From positions 2,790,001-2,854,000 of the forward strand of contig JAZGTN010000052.1 of the NCBI GenBank assembly GCA_037783415.1: a stretch of DNA of 64,000 nt. Reading direction: 5' to 3'. The stretch is from Leptasterias polaris. Its lineage: Eukaryota > Echinodermata > Asteroidea > Forcipulatida > Asteriidae. Shown here in pieces: positions 23,601-32,069 of the stretch; positions within the stretch are counted from its first letter, which is position 1, and each line of letters begins with the position of its first letter. The translations under genes and the position numbers were made by a program. The notes below the pieces were generated by a model. It did no database searches and was not told the origin of the DNA. It worked only from the letters and a program-made list of their open reading frames with translations.

Positions 23601-23905
23601 CCCGAGTGAGTTTGATTCTGCTTTTAAGAATATGTTAAAGAAAACCATAAAAAGCAAAAAAATGTAACAAATTAAAACTGATATAAAAGTATATATGTTA
23701 TGCAAATTAATCAAAATGAAACATGTAAGCATTTGTATAAATTATTGTTTATAATACCGAACTCTACCCTTATGTCTCCAGTGTTGCATCAGCCATTTTG
23801 AGTCCAACATGTGAGATCGAAGATGGGCATTGGCACCAAGACGTCAACACGTCAGTCCCTTCTCTGCTTCAGTCAATCTATCACATCGTTCAGCATGGAA
23901 TTTAA
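5653..23905 (+). CDS. AP5Z1: AP-5 complex subunit zeta-1, complete 18-exon gene
   Basis: Zeta subunit of the AP-5 adaptor complex, which works with spatacsin and spastizin at late endosomes/lysosomes. Exons: 5653-5690, 6755-6904, 8141-8342, 8916-9060, 9625-9734, 10842-11160, 12066-12103, 12451-12613, 13221-13399, 14249-14332, 15113-15333, 16693-16779, 17862-17984, 19498-19630, 20867-20944, 22792-22902, 23454-23605, 23782-23905. All junctions are GT-AG and phases match, giving 818 residues (the human protein is about 807). Family blocks are seen in order: VTEIDG...FFTFLN, LLDVLC, FCQDNLH, FPNLLK, LAWNPRTFLTEFL, MLHSLLDLPC, ASRCQDLIPR and a C-terminal SPTCEI. The predicted protein is helical-repeat-like with no membrane segment. 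The start is the first Met after an in-frame TAA at 5629. The 38-bp exons 1 and 7 are easy to miss. Exons 16-18 lie inside the duplicated block. Confidence 0.93.
6000..6145. repeat. TGCTAC/TAGTGC-rich simple repeat and hairpin in AP5Z1 intron 1
   Basis: From 6000 to 6090 the sequence is built from CTGCTA, GTGCTA and CTAGTG words. It is followed by a hairpin at about 6091-6143, where AGCCCCAGTTGTGTGGCCAAG pairs imperfectly with a reverse-complement arm across a short loop. The hairpin is probably the core of a foldback element. Confidence 0.5.
6985..7155. repeat. Decayed MITE, same family as 17660-17824
   Basis: It shares GATTTCACAAAGCACTAAGAT, ACCATAGTxATTTGTATTGTG and GACATCAC with the intact copy in intron 12. 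The right end has decayed (AGCTCTTTGTAAAATTAAGC). Confidence 0.6.
8757..8880. mobile_element. Short foldback element in AP5Z1 intron 3
   Basis: Two arms of about 45 bp (8757-8808 and 8836-8880) are imperfect reverse complements; both carry CTAGxTGGCAG..AGACTTACCAGGTAAAT. Related but worn copies are seen at about 18060-18205 and 22110-22212. The three together define a family of roughly 110-150 bp. Confidence 0.65.
9175..9510 (-). repeat. Three diverged units of the 116-bp repeat, inverted
   Basis: AP5Z1 intron 4 has three units with a spacing of about 117-121 bp, each carrying AGTAGGAGGGTTGACT and GTACTGTGTAGATGCATTCA. These are the reverse complements of the landmarks in the array at 21185-21997. 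The unit sequences differ from each other far more than in the intron 15 array, so this copy is older. Confidence 0.75.
9836..9965 (+). repeat. tRNA-derived SINE, second family
   Basis: An A-box-like TGGCCGAGCAG near 9840 and a B box GGTTCGATTCC at about 9900 lie on the plus strand. They are followed by the family tail GTGTCCTTAAGCAAGACACxTAACC. Related copies are at 16835-16955, 22950-23080 and 37315-37445. Confidence 0.7.
11735..12035 (-). repeat. tRNA-derived SINE, third family, with a partial second copy
   Basis: A minus-strand tRNA-like head (B box as GGTTCGAATxTG complement near 11814-11826; GAGCTAGCCC end) is preceded on the plus strand by the body TTACACCGATxTGTxTAAAGCACTGTATACTCAGTAC. 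The body recurs without the head at about 11970-12030. A third copy is at 13965-14128. Confidence 0.6.
13740..13965. repeat. Dispersed repeat, fragment (GGCAAGATACTACAC family)
   Basis: The words TGGCAGGCAAGATACTACAC, CCCCCTTTCTTCATATCAAA and CAGGAAGTCCAGGCTC also occur at 55690-56000, with partial reverse-complement counterparts at 35620-35800 and 50040-50220. This identifies one repeat family with several copies; no coding potential is visible. Confidence 0.6.
13965..14128 (-). repeat. tRNA-derived SINE, third family
   Basis: The body GCACTGTATACTCxGTACTT and the head with GGGATTCGAACCCACAACC, ending CACTAGACCACTAAGCTTG, match the arrangement at 11735-11895. It lies in AP5Z1 intron 9. Confidence 0.6.
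14552..14927. mobile_element. TTAA-flanked MITE, family A
   Basis: The element starts TTAAAGGCACTGAACACGTT and ends with the reverse complement AACATGTTCAGTGCCTTTA. The TIR is about 26 bp and the length about 376 bp. The right target site reads TTAC instead of TTAA here, but both are TTAA in the copies at 26411-26787 and 40818-41193. TTAA target sites are typical of piggyBac-type transposons. It has no transposase. Confidence 0.75.
15560..16095. repeat. Intronic repeat mosaic, AP5Z1 intron 11
   Basis: From about 15560 to 15785 the sequence is rich in short inverted words (AAGCAG, AGCACTT, CTGCTTACTG) and resembles the fragment near 17430-17625, so it is a decayed MITE. From 15785 to 16095 it is strongly G-rich, with a repeating GGGxGAxGGGAAGGTTA theme of imperfect long period. 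Nothing coding is recognised. Confidence 0.4.
16285..16625 (+). pseudogene. LINE retrotransposon remnant, C-terminal ORF end
   Basis: Translation in two frames joined by a frameshift near 16380 gives YTRLLRSALDESWKED, then IRKRRLKFAGHC, SDLVLW and RPNKTYIDQL. This order of blocks is typical of the extreme C-terminus of the endonuclease/reverse-transcriptase ORF of many invertebrate non-LTR elements. The reverse transcriptase core is absent, so this is a 5'-truncated, decayed copy in AP5Z1 intron 11. Confidence 0.75.
16835..16955 (+). repeat. tRNA-derived SINE, second family
   Basis: GTGGCCGATCTGTCTAGT (A-box region) and GTGGGTTCGAATCCTAGTC (B box GGTTCGAATCC) are followed by TGCCCTTGAGCAAGGCACTT. 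It has the same layout as 9836-9965 and lies in AP5Z1 intron 12. Confidence 0.75.
17660..17824. mobile_element. Small foldback MITE in AP5Z1 intron 12
   Basis: The left end CAGGGGTCGATTTCACAAAG and right end CTTTGTGAAATCGAGCCCTG are near reverse complements about 160 bp apart. Internal words match the decayed copy at 6985-7155. Confidence 0.75.
18780..19050. repeat. Retroelement-like fragment ending in a G run
   Basis: GTGGCCTGACGTTTCGACCC, then CTTTCTCGAAGGCTAAATGAC and a purine-rich run ending in 14 G. The GTTTCGACC...CTAAATGAC style is reminiscent of terminal regions of some Penelope-like or LINE elements in other animals; this assignment is inference. There is no coding region. Confidence 0.35.
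20280..20790 (+). pseudogene. LINE remnant with 3' tail, interrupted by a G run
   Basis: The translation contains RQHRNSLRSTGEILLEYSRG then FGDRAFVSAAPKLWNA. The FGDRAF.VAAPKLWN block is a hallmark of the C-terminal end of a reverse transcriptase ORF found in many animal LINEs. A run of 23 G (20437-20459) breaks the frame just after it; the coding sense then resumes (SFKAKLKTHCSGR-like) and is followed by a 3' UTR ending in an ATTATTATT tail near 20790. It lies in AP5Z1 intron 14. Confidence 0.75.
21053..21997 (+). repeat. 116-bp tandem array in AP5Z1 intron 15
   Basis: ACTGACTAATCATTCAATAT recurs at 21185, 21301, 21417, 21533, 21649, 21765 and 21881, an exact 116-bp period with seven nearly identical units. 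Single-base variants occur (TGCTTCGACA versus TGCATCGACA; CTGTACTACG in the last unit). One to two diverged units precede the array from 21053. Each unit contains GATATAATGTGGTGAATGCA and ACACAGTACACAGTCAACCC. Homogeneity points to recent expansion or gene conversion. Confidence 0.95.
22950..23080 (+). repeat. tRNA-derived SINE, second family
   Basis: TTGTGGCCTAGCGGTGAAGC (A-box region), GTGGGTTCCAGTCCTGGTC (B-box region) and the tail TGTCCTTAACCAAAACACCT. It runs straight into the 43-bp minisatellite. The duplicate is at 37315-37445. Confidence 0.7.
23082..23455 (+). repeat. 43-bp minisatellite of 3' splice-site modules
   Basis: Nine units in this copy. The unit reads GAAAATGCTAATTTCAAAAT then GGTCTCTCTCCAGCTTGAATCAA. 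Each intact unit holds a branchpoint-like CTAAT (or CTCAT), about 22 bases, a TCTCTCTC tract, CAG and CTTG. The last unit is the genuine acceptor of AP5Z1 exon 17, which begins CTTGCC at 23454. Units 1-4 keep an intact CTCTCCAG; others have lost the AG (CTTCATC, CTCAATC) or read CTCAAG. Confidence 0.9.
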
Positions 23906-24467
23906 CATGAGCTATTAGTGGTCAACCAAACTGTAAATTGTTCATAGTGTACAAATATGATGGCTAACTGTTAATTTAAATATAGGGTTTCCCGGTCACA
24001 TTCGACGAAAAACCAACAAAAAAAACAAAAAAAATCAAACATCCTGTTTCACCTTCATGCATTTGTAATGAAGCCTCACCACTTGACTCCATCATTCAAT
24101 TTCACTTTGAGGCATGCACATTTATATAAAATTGTATAAAGGGACCCATTGCCTTCGGATTGGGCGCTTTGGGGTATAAAATAGATTTGTCATGAAATGA
24201 ATATGGTTGGAAAGTTGTTTTAAAAGTAGAATATAATGATCCTCACAAACATTCCTCGAAATTGTGTGGTTTTCCTTTTACTTCGTGAAACTAAGATGGT
24301 CTTCAATTTTGTTTTTGTAGAACCAAATTTGTTACCCCATAAAATTATGAACTGTGTTAGTTCACCAAGTAAAATGTAAATCGTTGACTTTGACCAGGCT
24401 GGACCGCGGGACAGTTGTATTGCATTAAGTATCCGGCCAGCCCGCTGCCGATCCGTTTATTGGTATA

Positions 24468-24473
24468 AATAAA
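24468..24473 (+). terminator. Candidate AP5Z1 polyadenylation signal
   Basis: AATAAA lies about 560 bp after the AP5Z1 stop codon. It is the first well-placed hexamer I noticed in the 3' flank; transcript data would be needed to confirm it. Confidence 0.4.
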
Positions 24474-24968
24474 CTATTGAAGCCCAATGGAATTCGCCTA
24501 GAATTTGTTATTACCACATAAGACAAAAGGAGACAAAATATTCTGTGTGAGTGGCTTGATCAACCCCCTTTTCTTTGTGTTTTATCATTCGACATTATTT
24601 ACAATATCACAGATTTTTTGCTAAAGAAGATCTCCAGCCGTTCCATAAAAGTCTCGAGATCACGTAAAGTGTCAAGCCTGAAAAGCCATTTGCTAACGCT
24701 TCAACTATATCTGATTTCCAACAGTCGTTTAAGATTTGTGAAATCGTCACCAAATAAATCTGCGACATTTTCGGCAGGACCGATTCCCGGCAGTTGCATA
24801 AAAATCAACGAAATCAACGGAAGTTATGTGATCATATATTTTTCAGCAAAGCTGATTTCTGACAGTCGCTTTCAAACGAAATCAAACAAATGCAACCAAT
24901 GGGTAACATACATGTTTCTGGAGGTCGCGTGTACCGCGAAACCAATACTGTAGTATGCACTTCCCTGC

Positions 24969-25354
24969 TTAAAGGCACAGTGCACGTTTGGTAATGACTC
25001 TGAAAATTAATGGCAATAAAAACTTACTTGGTAAGAAGTACAGCAGCTTTGGGTAGAATAATGAATTTTGGGAAACTTTGATTTTCGAAGTACTACGGTT
25101 ATGGAAAAATATATCACTTTTATTCCCCAAAATTTGAATCTGAGAAGCGTTTCTGTCAGAAACGCTTCTCAGACTGTGTATTCCTATTCTTCATGCGTGG
25201 AAATATTAGCTCCGGTTTTTCGGTGATTTCTCAAAAATGCGACCACCTTTTGAAGTGAAATTTTCACAGGTTAGTTTTATTGTATGTACCTACATTTATA
25301 TAGGATTAACACAATCAGTAGGCTCCAATTACCAAACGTATGCAACACATTTAA
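24969..25354. mobile_element. TTAA-flanked MITE, family B
   Basis: Starts TTAAAGGCACAGTGCACGTT and ends near ACGTATGCAACACATTTAA, with TTAA at both ends. A perfect internal hairpin, CTGAGAAGCGTTTCTG / CAGAAACGCTTCTCAG (25140-25155, 25157-25172), separates the two halves. Other copies are at 39376-39761 and 59215-59610. Confidence 0.75.
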
Positions 25355-26410
25355 AGGGTTAACTAACTCAGCTTCCGGGACTTCGCTTGTACTGCAAATC
25401 CCAACAAGCAATTATTTATAACACAACTACATGTTAGCCATTTAACTTTCGCATACAGAATGTAATTAATCAACAAAATAAACGGCGCCCATTAATCAAA
25501 ATAACTGTCCACACACAGCCCGTCCAGTAAAATATCTTGAATATTTCAAAGTTGGCCCATTTGTAACTTTACAGAACGACCCCCAAAATTTACAAAAGTG
25601 AAGATCAAACGGATAAACCTTGGGACTATGAAGGTGTGACTAATGAAATACCGCAAATCGGTCATCGCGATGACCGCCGCCAATAAATAAATAACTCAAT
25701 ATAAATAGATATAAGTAAGAATAAAATGAAATAAGTAAATTAAACAAATAAATAAATTAATTGCATTTTTAATACTTGATAATAAATATTTATGAGTGCA
25801 ATGGAGAGAATTGTTTTCATTCGTTGACTGGGTGGAGTCTTCATTTCTGTGTTTGTAGTAGTAGCAAAACAACATAAACCACTAAATCCTGTAGTAATTT
25901 GTATTTTGACCCCTTGAACGTCACGCGTTGGTTATACTGTCCGCCACCCCCATTTTGGGGAGTCAAATTGCACGTGAAACATGAGGTGCATGGCTTAAAA
26001 TGAACACCGGTATACTTGACTTTCAAAATGACACGACGTCGGTGAACTGGATCAACAATACCTTACCTTTTAACAAGTAAGTATAATTATAGGGCGGGTC
26101 ACACTTTGGTAATGATCAATATATTGTGTAATTTCTATCCGGACGTTTACTTGTTATACGATTGTAATCGTGGTAAGCATCCTGTGAAATTATCATGTCT
26201 GAAATGCCCCCGTTGATTATAGAGAAACGATCCATGCATTAATCGTTTCTCAGATCAGATTTCAGAGGGTCGGTGTTCGTTCGCAAATGCTGCGGCCAGA
26301 GATAAAATTGTGTCAATGTTGACAAAAACCAAACGATGGCCCTACCTTTAAACTGAAATTGGTAAGTGCAATAATTCTGAAGACCCCTTTGTAACATAAA
26401 AGGCCTGTAT
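25355..26410. other. Noncoding spacer
   Basis: AT-rich with an (AATA)n-like stretch at 25680-25800. A hairpin at about 26222-26257 (GAGAAACGAT and ATCGTTTCTC) suggests another MITE core. No exon recognised. Confidence 0.4.
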
Positions 26411-26787
26411 TTAAAGGCACTGAACACGTTTGGTAATTACTCAAAATATATATTAGCATAAAAACTTACTTTGGTAACCAGCAACGGAGAGCTGTTGATT
26501 GTATAAAACATTGTGAGAAACGACTCCCTCTGAAGTAATGTAGTTTTTGAGAAAGAGGTAACTTCTCACTAAAATAATAAAAGACTTCATGCATGAAGCC
26601 TTTTATTAGCATCTGAAAGCACACAAAATTGTGCAACAAGGGTGTTTTTTCTTTCTTTATTTTCTTGCAACTTCGATGACCGATTCAGCCCAAATTTTCA
26701 CAGGTTTGTTATTTTATGCATATGTTGGGATACACCGAGTGACAATACCGGTCTTTGATAATTACCAAACATGTTCAGTGCCTTTAA
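26411..26787. mobile_element. TTAA-flanked MITE, family A
   Basis: TTAAAGGCACTGAACACGTT to AACATGTTCAGTGCCTTTAA with TTAA on both sides. It is nearly identical to 14552-14927, so the family was active fairly recently. Confidence 0.8.
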
Positions 26788-28132
26788 ACCACATTTCCGC
26801 TTGAATCATATTATGTTTCAACTTTGTGTGTAAACTATCACATGGTTTCCTGAATTAAAGTTCATTACGGAATTTTATGTGTTTTCCCGGAAGCACTGAA
26901 CTAAATAAACAGAGTGATGGACACCGCCATTTTATGAAATCAACACTGTCATGGAAATTGCCCAATCATCAAGAGATCATTACCAAACTTAAAATCCCCA
27001 TTATATGATGTATTTCTCATCTTAAAGGGGACACATTGCCTTCGGAGTGGCGCTTTGGGCTTTAAAAAGCATTTGTCTTGAAATGAATATGGTTGGAAAG
27101 ATGTTTTAAAACGTAGAGCATTATTATTAAGTCACACAAATATCCCTCAAAATTGCGTAGTCTTCTGTTTAGTTCGTGTTTAGCACGGTAAAAAAAGGCC
27201 ATCATTTGCATTTTCGCTTGCCATTGGCTGGGTCTTGTGCTTTTAATGCTGAATTATTCAAATTGGGAAGTCTTGCATGTTCGTCTATGTATACGCGTGT
27301 TTGTACACGTACAATACCTTTGCATGCTCATTATGCATCTCATTATTGGCGACTGTAGGGAAAACAAACTCACATCTCGGTATATTATGTCTGCAGCTAA
27401 AACATAAAGCTTTATAACAACCGGAAGCAATAAAGTGAACAGGGTGGAAACCATTTTAGGAAATCGACACCGTGTTCGGGAAATTGCAAAATTTTTAAGA
27501 AATCATGACCGAATAAACAATTCCCAGTAATAGTTTATGTCTCTTCCTCAATTGAGAATAAAAATGATTGGAATAAGTCTATACTGAGCAGGGCTATAAC
27601 TCTCTGCAGTCTAAAGAGAGAGCAGTAGTTGCAAGCAACGCTTCTTTAGCAGCTCTTGAGATTTTTTTTTACTGAACCGTGTAAGTTGAGGATCAGAACA
27701 ACTCACAGCCTGCAGTTTACATGCTTCATTGCACATCGAACAGGAGAACATAATGTTTGTTTATGTTGATAATGTAAATGAGCAGATGGAGCACATTTCT
27801 CGATAGGTATTTCTCCTTCTACGGAGCATGGCCAGAGCCATCTCCAAATACTATTTATTTGGGGTTTCGTGTACCAAATCTCTCTGTGAGTAGCCTATAT
27901 TGTGTTGTATTTAAAACATCTTTTTAACAGAGAAGTATTGTAATTTTGGGGCTCAAGTTGTATCGTTTTACTTGTGTTGTGGTAGGCAGCCTCAATGGAA
28001 ATACCAACAACACTATACGATTCAATTACGATTGACTTAGTGAGATTTTCTTCATATTTCTCAGGGAGTTTGTATCTTTAATGAACTTACAATAATTAAT
28101 GTAATTCTTTTAATATCAATCCACTAAGGGTA
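26788..28132. other. 5' flank of BRI3-like gene A
   Basis: Contains a further MITE-type fragment at about 27020-27180 (CACATTGCCTTCGGA, GGCGCTTTGGG, GAATATGGTTGGAAAG), also present at 24140-24310 and 51550-51700. No coding exon is seen. A possible 3' splice site (CCACTAAG then GGTAATGG) sits just before the start codon, so a 5' noncoding exon may lie upstream. Confidence 0.35.
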
Positions 28133-29704
28133 ATGGATCTTAATTCAGACGAAAAGCCCATCGATGGTTCGAGTCCAGAGCAAGCCGTGTCCATGCCCGA
28201 CCAACCCCCGGCGTACAACCCCGAGTGGCTAGCCCCGCAAAATGAGCAGTATGTTACCAAGGGTAAGTTTTCACAGTTTGAAACATCGGGTTTTGGTCTC
28301 AGGTTTTTCTGTGAAATATTTCCCTCACAAATGTATGGTGGCCCTGAAGGGACATCAAACATATATATTTACGTGAATATTTACGTAAATATTCATGGTT
28401 TTTGCCCTAAATCGCAAATATTCACGCAAATATTCACGTAAATATTTCGATTTGTGACCAATCGCAAATATTTACGTAAATATTTACGTGAATATTTGCG
28501 AATTGGGGCAAAAATATATGGTCGATGTCCCTTCAGGGCCACCATACAAATGAAATATTGACTTCATGTTCGAGGGAAATATTTCACAGGAAAACAAACG
28601 GTTCTAGGGGTGCACTCCACTAAATAGGGAGAAAACAGAGCGTCTTCCTCATTAGTATTTTGTAGGCCCTCAAAATATTCTCTTTAGACAGATTTGAGAG
28701 CTCAATAAAAGGAGTAGGCCTATATAGCAATCCTTCACCGATCTTGAACTCTTGGTGGCAGCAGACAGCCTCCATTACTGCGGTGGTACCTGGGTGGTAC
28801 TGCGCTGCCTAGCGACTGGTATAAGGTTTGGGCTACACGGCGATCATTTGATCAGTCACGGGTTATTGGACTTTTACTTTGCAAATCGCGTAAACCCGTC
28901 GCTAGGCAGCGCAGTACCACCCAGGTACCACCGCAATAATGGCGGTATCTGCTGCCACCAAGAGTTCAAGATCGGTGAAGGATTGCTGTATACAGAGTGT
29001 AAAAATGTTGACCAATTGTGACCTGGGGGTTGTTGGATCCCAACTTGAGGTATTTTGGATGAAATAGGCCCTGAAATAAATGGACCTGAAATAAATGGAC
29101 CTGTTCTCCGAGAGGTGTGGGAAATTACTTTTCAAGATCGATGCTCAATTACACCGGTGTAGGGGTACGTGTTTTTTATTTTTGTAGTGGAGGGAGAATA
29201 ACTCGACGGTCCCTGGGACTCTTCATATCAAATTGAGCAGAAGATAAAAATTCAAAGAGGCAATGGATAATTTTTCCTTTACTTTAAAAAAGCTGTGAGA
29301 CTTCTAATTGTTTATTTTTGTGTGTGTATTTTTTAATAATTAGTATTTTACACTGTGGGCCCTATGCTATGGGAGTTTATTTAGTGGGATGCACGCAACC
29401 CTATGAATATCACAACCAGACCCTCAGACTAAAATTAAACAATGGTGTTTTTTATCCTTACTAATCCTGTATAATACCTTTTAATGTCCTCTTCTTTTGT
29501 TTAGAGTACCCCAACTACAAACAGCCACTATCTCGCGGCCCGGTGATGACCGTCCCTACCTGCCCCGAGTGCAAGTCCGGGCTGCTACACGAGCAGTTCA
29601 CGACGTGTGGGATCGTCTGTGCTTTCTGTTTCTTCCCGTTTGGAGTACTGTGCTGCTTAAGCATGAGGGAACGTGTGTGCTCGCAATGCCATAAAACATT
29701 CTAA
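28133..29704 (+). CDS. BRI3: BRI3-like membrane protein A (copy 1, two exons)
   Basis: Small endolysosomal membrane protein of the brain protein I3 type, distantly related in layout to LITAF. Exons 28133-28262 and 29505-29704, phase 1, 109 residues. The N-terminal half is cytosolic-looking, with DQPPAYN, a PPxY motif of the kind bound by WW domains of NEDD4-family ligases. The C-terminal half has a CPEC pair, then FTTCGIVCAFCFFPFGVLCC (a hydrophobic segment with the FPFG..CC signature of BRI3), then MRERVCSQCHKTF, giving a second C-x2-C pair likely to bind zinc with the first. Compared with copy 2, exon 2 lacks 9 bp right at its 5' end and 30 bp before the CPEC motif; both gaps keep the frame. 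It shares the EKPxDGSSPEQA start with gene B, so the two are tandem paralogs. Confidence 0.85.
28332..28548. mobile_element. MITE with perfect 25-bp TIRs in BRI3-A intron
   Basis: TIRs at 28332-28356 and 28524-28548 are perfect reverse complements (core GGCCCTGAAGGGACATC). The interior is built from ATATTTACGTGAATATTTAC and ATCGCAAATATT words arranged as nested palindromes. It begins 70 bp after the exon 1 donor. Copy 2 is at 42738-42954. Confidence 0.85.
28727..28986. mobile_element. Foldback element with ~90-bp arms
   Basis: The left arm 28727-28816 and right arm 28898-28986 are near-perfect reverse complements (ends GCAATCCTTCACCGATCTTG and CAAGATCGGTGAAGGATTGC) around an 81-bp centre. 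It lies in the BRI3-A intron. The duplicate is at 43133-43392. Confidence 0.85.
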
Positions 29705-30289
29705 AAAGTAATCTTTTAAATTCATGTGGGGGTCAGTGACGTATAACCCGTCATTTCCATTGGGGTGGGGGGGGGGGGGGGGTAAACTTCTTTTTGAGGA
29801 TTGCTGTGTATCTCAAGTTCTTGCTCTATGTGTTGGCAAGAAACCATTTGTAAGAAGTGCAAGATACATATTGGTATTTATAATAGGTGATGTCCAGAGG
29901 CATACATTGGTTACATTTTCCAGTTTTCCTAGATGTGCCTGAAACATATTAAGGTTTAAAGAACCAAGTAAATACAATTTATTAGTATATTATTGACATT
30001 AGCATATGGTGACCCAAAGGTCAAAATGCATGACAATTTTAAATATCAATTAAATATTATATGTTTCAAAATTATTTGAAACAATGCGCAAATACTTACA
30101 CCCCCCCCCCCCCCCCCCCCCCCCCCCATTAAAGTTGGACAAGAAGCAATCAAAATTAAATGATTAAATGATTAAATTGCACAGAAATGTTTAGGCTGGG
30201 TCAGAATTGTACAGATTACTAAAAAATATATATATGAATAAAAACCTTACCCATGAAATGTGCAAAATGCACACAGTGTGAGCGTACCA

Positions 30290-30830
30290 ACGCTACTGCT
30301 GGGCAAAATGAAGGAACATCGAGCCTTTTTGTATGGGGCTTTTGGGCGTCTGTCTGGTGCACAATTTTATGGCGTTTGCCAGCCAATAGTGTCTGTGTGC
30401 ATGCGTGAATTTATTTTTTATTTTTATACATATATTTTTTTCTGTATTATTATTTTTATTTTATTTTTTATTTTTTTTTATATATATATATATTTTTGTG
30501 TTTTTTTGTGGGATTTACTTTTACTTTTTGTTTTGGGGGGAATTGCAATTTTTAGTGTTTTAACCTCTGCCACTTTTTACTGTCGTGTCTATTGTTTATA
30601 AATTTGTATAGATTTGTAAACAAAATTATATATATATTTTTTTATATTTGCTTGTGTGTGGAGCAAGAGTTATTGGAATTGAAGGCCTTCGGGTCACAGC
30701 TTTTAAGTAAACTTTTTTAATTCCGGGCATAATGGCTTTGGTTTCTTTTTTTTTAAATTTATTTATTGTGATTGTAATATGTGTTTTTAATGCCGAATAA
30801 ATAATAATAAACAATAATAATAATAAATAT
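30290..30830 (+). repeat. Retroposon 3' region with AATAAT tail
   Basis: GAATTGAAGGCCTTCGGGTC, CTTTTTTAATTCCGGGCATAAT and TGCCGAATAAATAATAATAA are shared with 54270-54470 (and with the duplicate at 44725-45265). A conserved end followed by an AAT-type microsatellite is typical of CR1-like LINE 3' ends. No ORF is preserved. Confidence 0.55.
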
Positions 30831-31178
30831 AATCACCATAATTTCATGGGAAAGGCTAAATTGGTATGCCCCGATTCTTGTGTTCGTTTTCTAAAATTTC
30901 AAAAATTTAATGATTCGGACCGTGTTTATTATATAGTAGGCTATGTAATATTAAAAGAATATACTTTGTAAATGCAGGGGCCCTACATTTTGACCAAGTG
31001 CTGGCCGCCGCCGGGTGATCGACTAAGTATATCAAGGCCTATGTGATGGGGGGGGGGGGGGGGGGGGGGGGGGTGAACAAAAACAAAATAGCGGTCATTT
31101 TGCAGAAAAACCCGTTTGTGAGACTCCTATGAATGTAGCTAGATTCGTGCTTATTAATATAAGGATGGGGCTAATGGT

Positions 31179-31352
31179 CCGGGCTGCGAATTTTGTTTTC
31201 CCAAACAGGTTTGCTATTTCGACCAATGAAATTCAAGGTGACGTCATGGCGATGCCGCCATTGCTAATGACGTAAAACATATCAGCCAATCAGAAGACTG
31301 GAAATACTAGTAATAGCAAACCTGTTTGGGAAAAACAAATTCGCGTCCGGGC
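31179..31352. mobile_element. Foldback element with ~39-bp arms
   Basis: The left arm 31179-31217 and right arm 31313-31352 pair (core CCCAAACAGGTTTGCTAT / ATAGCAAACCTGTTTGGG). The interior has an inner inverted pair, GGTGACGTCATGGC and GCCATTGCTAATGACGT, including a CRE-type TGACGTCA. Duplicate at 45613-45786. Confidence 0.75.
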
Positions 31353-32069
31353 TACATTTAGGTAGAAGGTTGTGATACACGTAGGTACGAGGTTGGGGCT
31401 ACAACAAGGGCCGGGCTATTTTAGGGGCCGCTCAAGTTGACATATAGCATAGATTAGGCCTACATGATATTTCCTGGCAGTTCTTCGTTGTTACGATCTG
31501 GCCATTTATTGTGAATCAGAACAACACCCTCATACAGCCGGCAGTTTATATTAATTATGTATAGTTTTCGTATATGTATTTTGTATAATGTTTTAAAAAT
31601 GTTGTGTTGATTTAGTGTCGCCGTCACCATCACTCGTGATGTGTCGCTGCCTATTTTGGGCAAAATCCACCCCAGTCAGTTTTGCCAAGCAGGAGACCCG
31701 TCTGTACCTCTTTACTGTCCCCTTCAGTCTCTGGCCTTCGTAAGACTAGGCTGTAAGAGCTTAAGATTCGTCGAGTTCCGTGTTTTTATATCATCTTTAC
31801 AAGTGACTTGTAATGTGATTGCGATTGAGAACTATTATCCATTCACTAAAATCCTTAAAAATGAGCTGCAACTCGCAAAGACAAGTTTAATTCCAATAAA
31901 GGGGTTCTCTATGTTTTCCAATTTTGAAAAGGTAAATATTAAGTACACGTAGGCCTACTGTACCGACGTTGGTTCTATGGTAGAGCATGGTTGTTGTAGG
32001 CTCTGCTTATCATCACAGATAAGGATTTAGTAAAGGAAAATCTGCCGGGCCAAAGTATTTGAGATAATT

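Noticed and set aside
24618..24953. 111-codon open frame downstream of AP5Z1
   Set aside because: Ser/Lys-rich, no family, low-complexity style, probably in the 3' flank; identical in both blocks only because the duplication is recent.
28133..29704. LITAF/CDIP1 assignment for the small Cys-rich proteins
   Set aside because: LITAF domains have a longer hydrophobic segment and an HxCPxC second knuckle; the FPFG..CC core with CxxC..CxxC fits BRI3 better. A shared deeper origin is possible.
30260..30601. 113-codon open frame
   Set aside because: Phe/Tyr/Ile-rich translation of T-rich retroposon 3' sequence that is length-variable between the duplicates.
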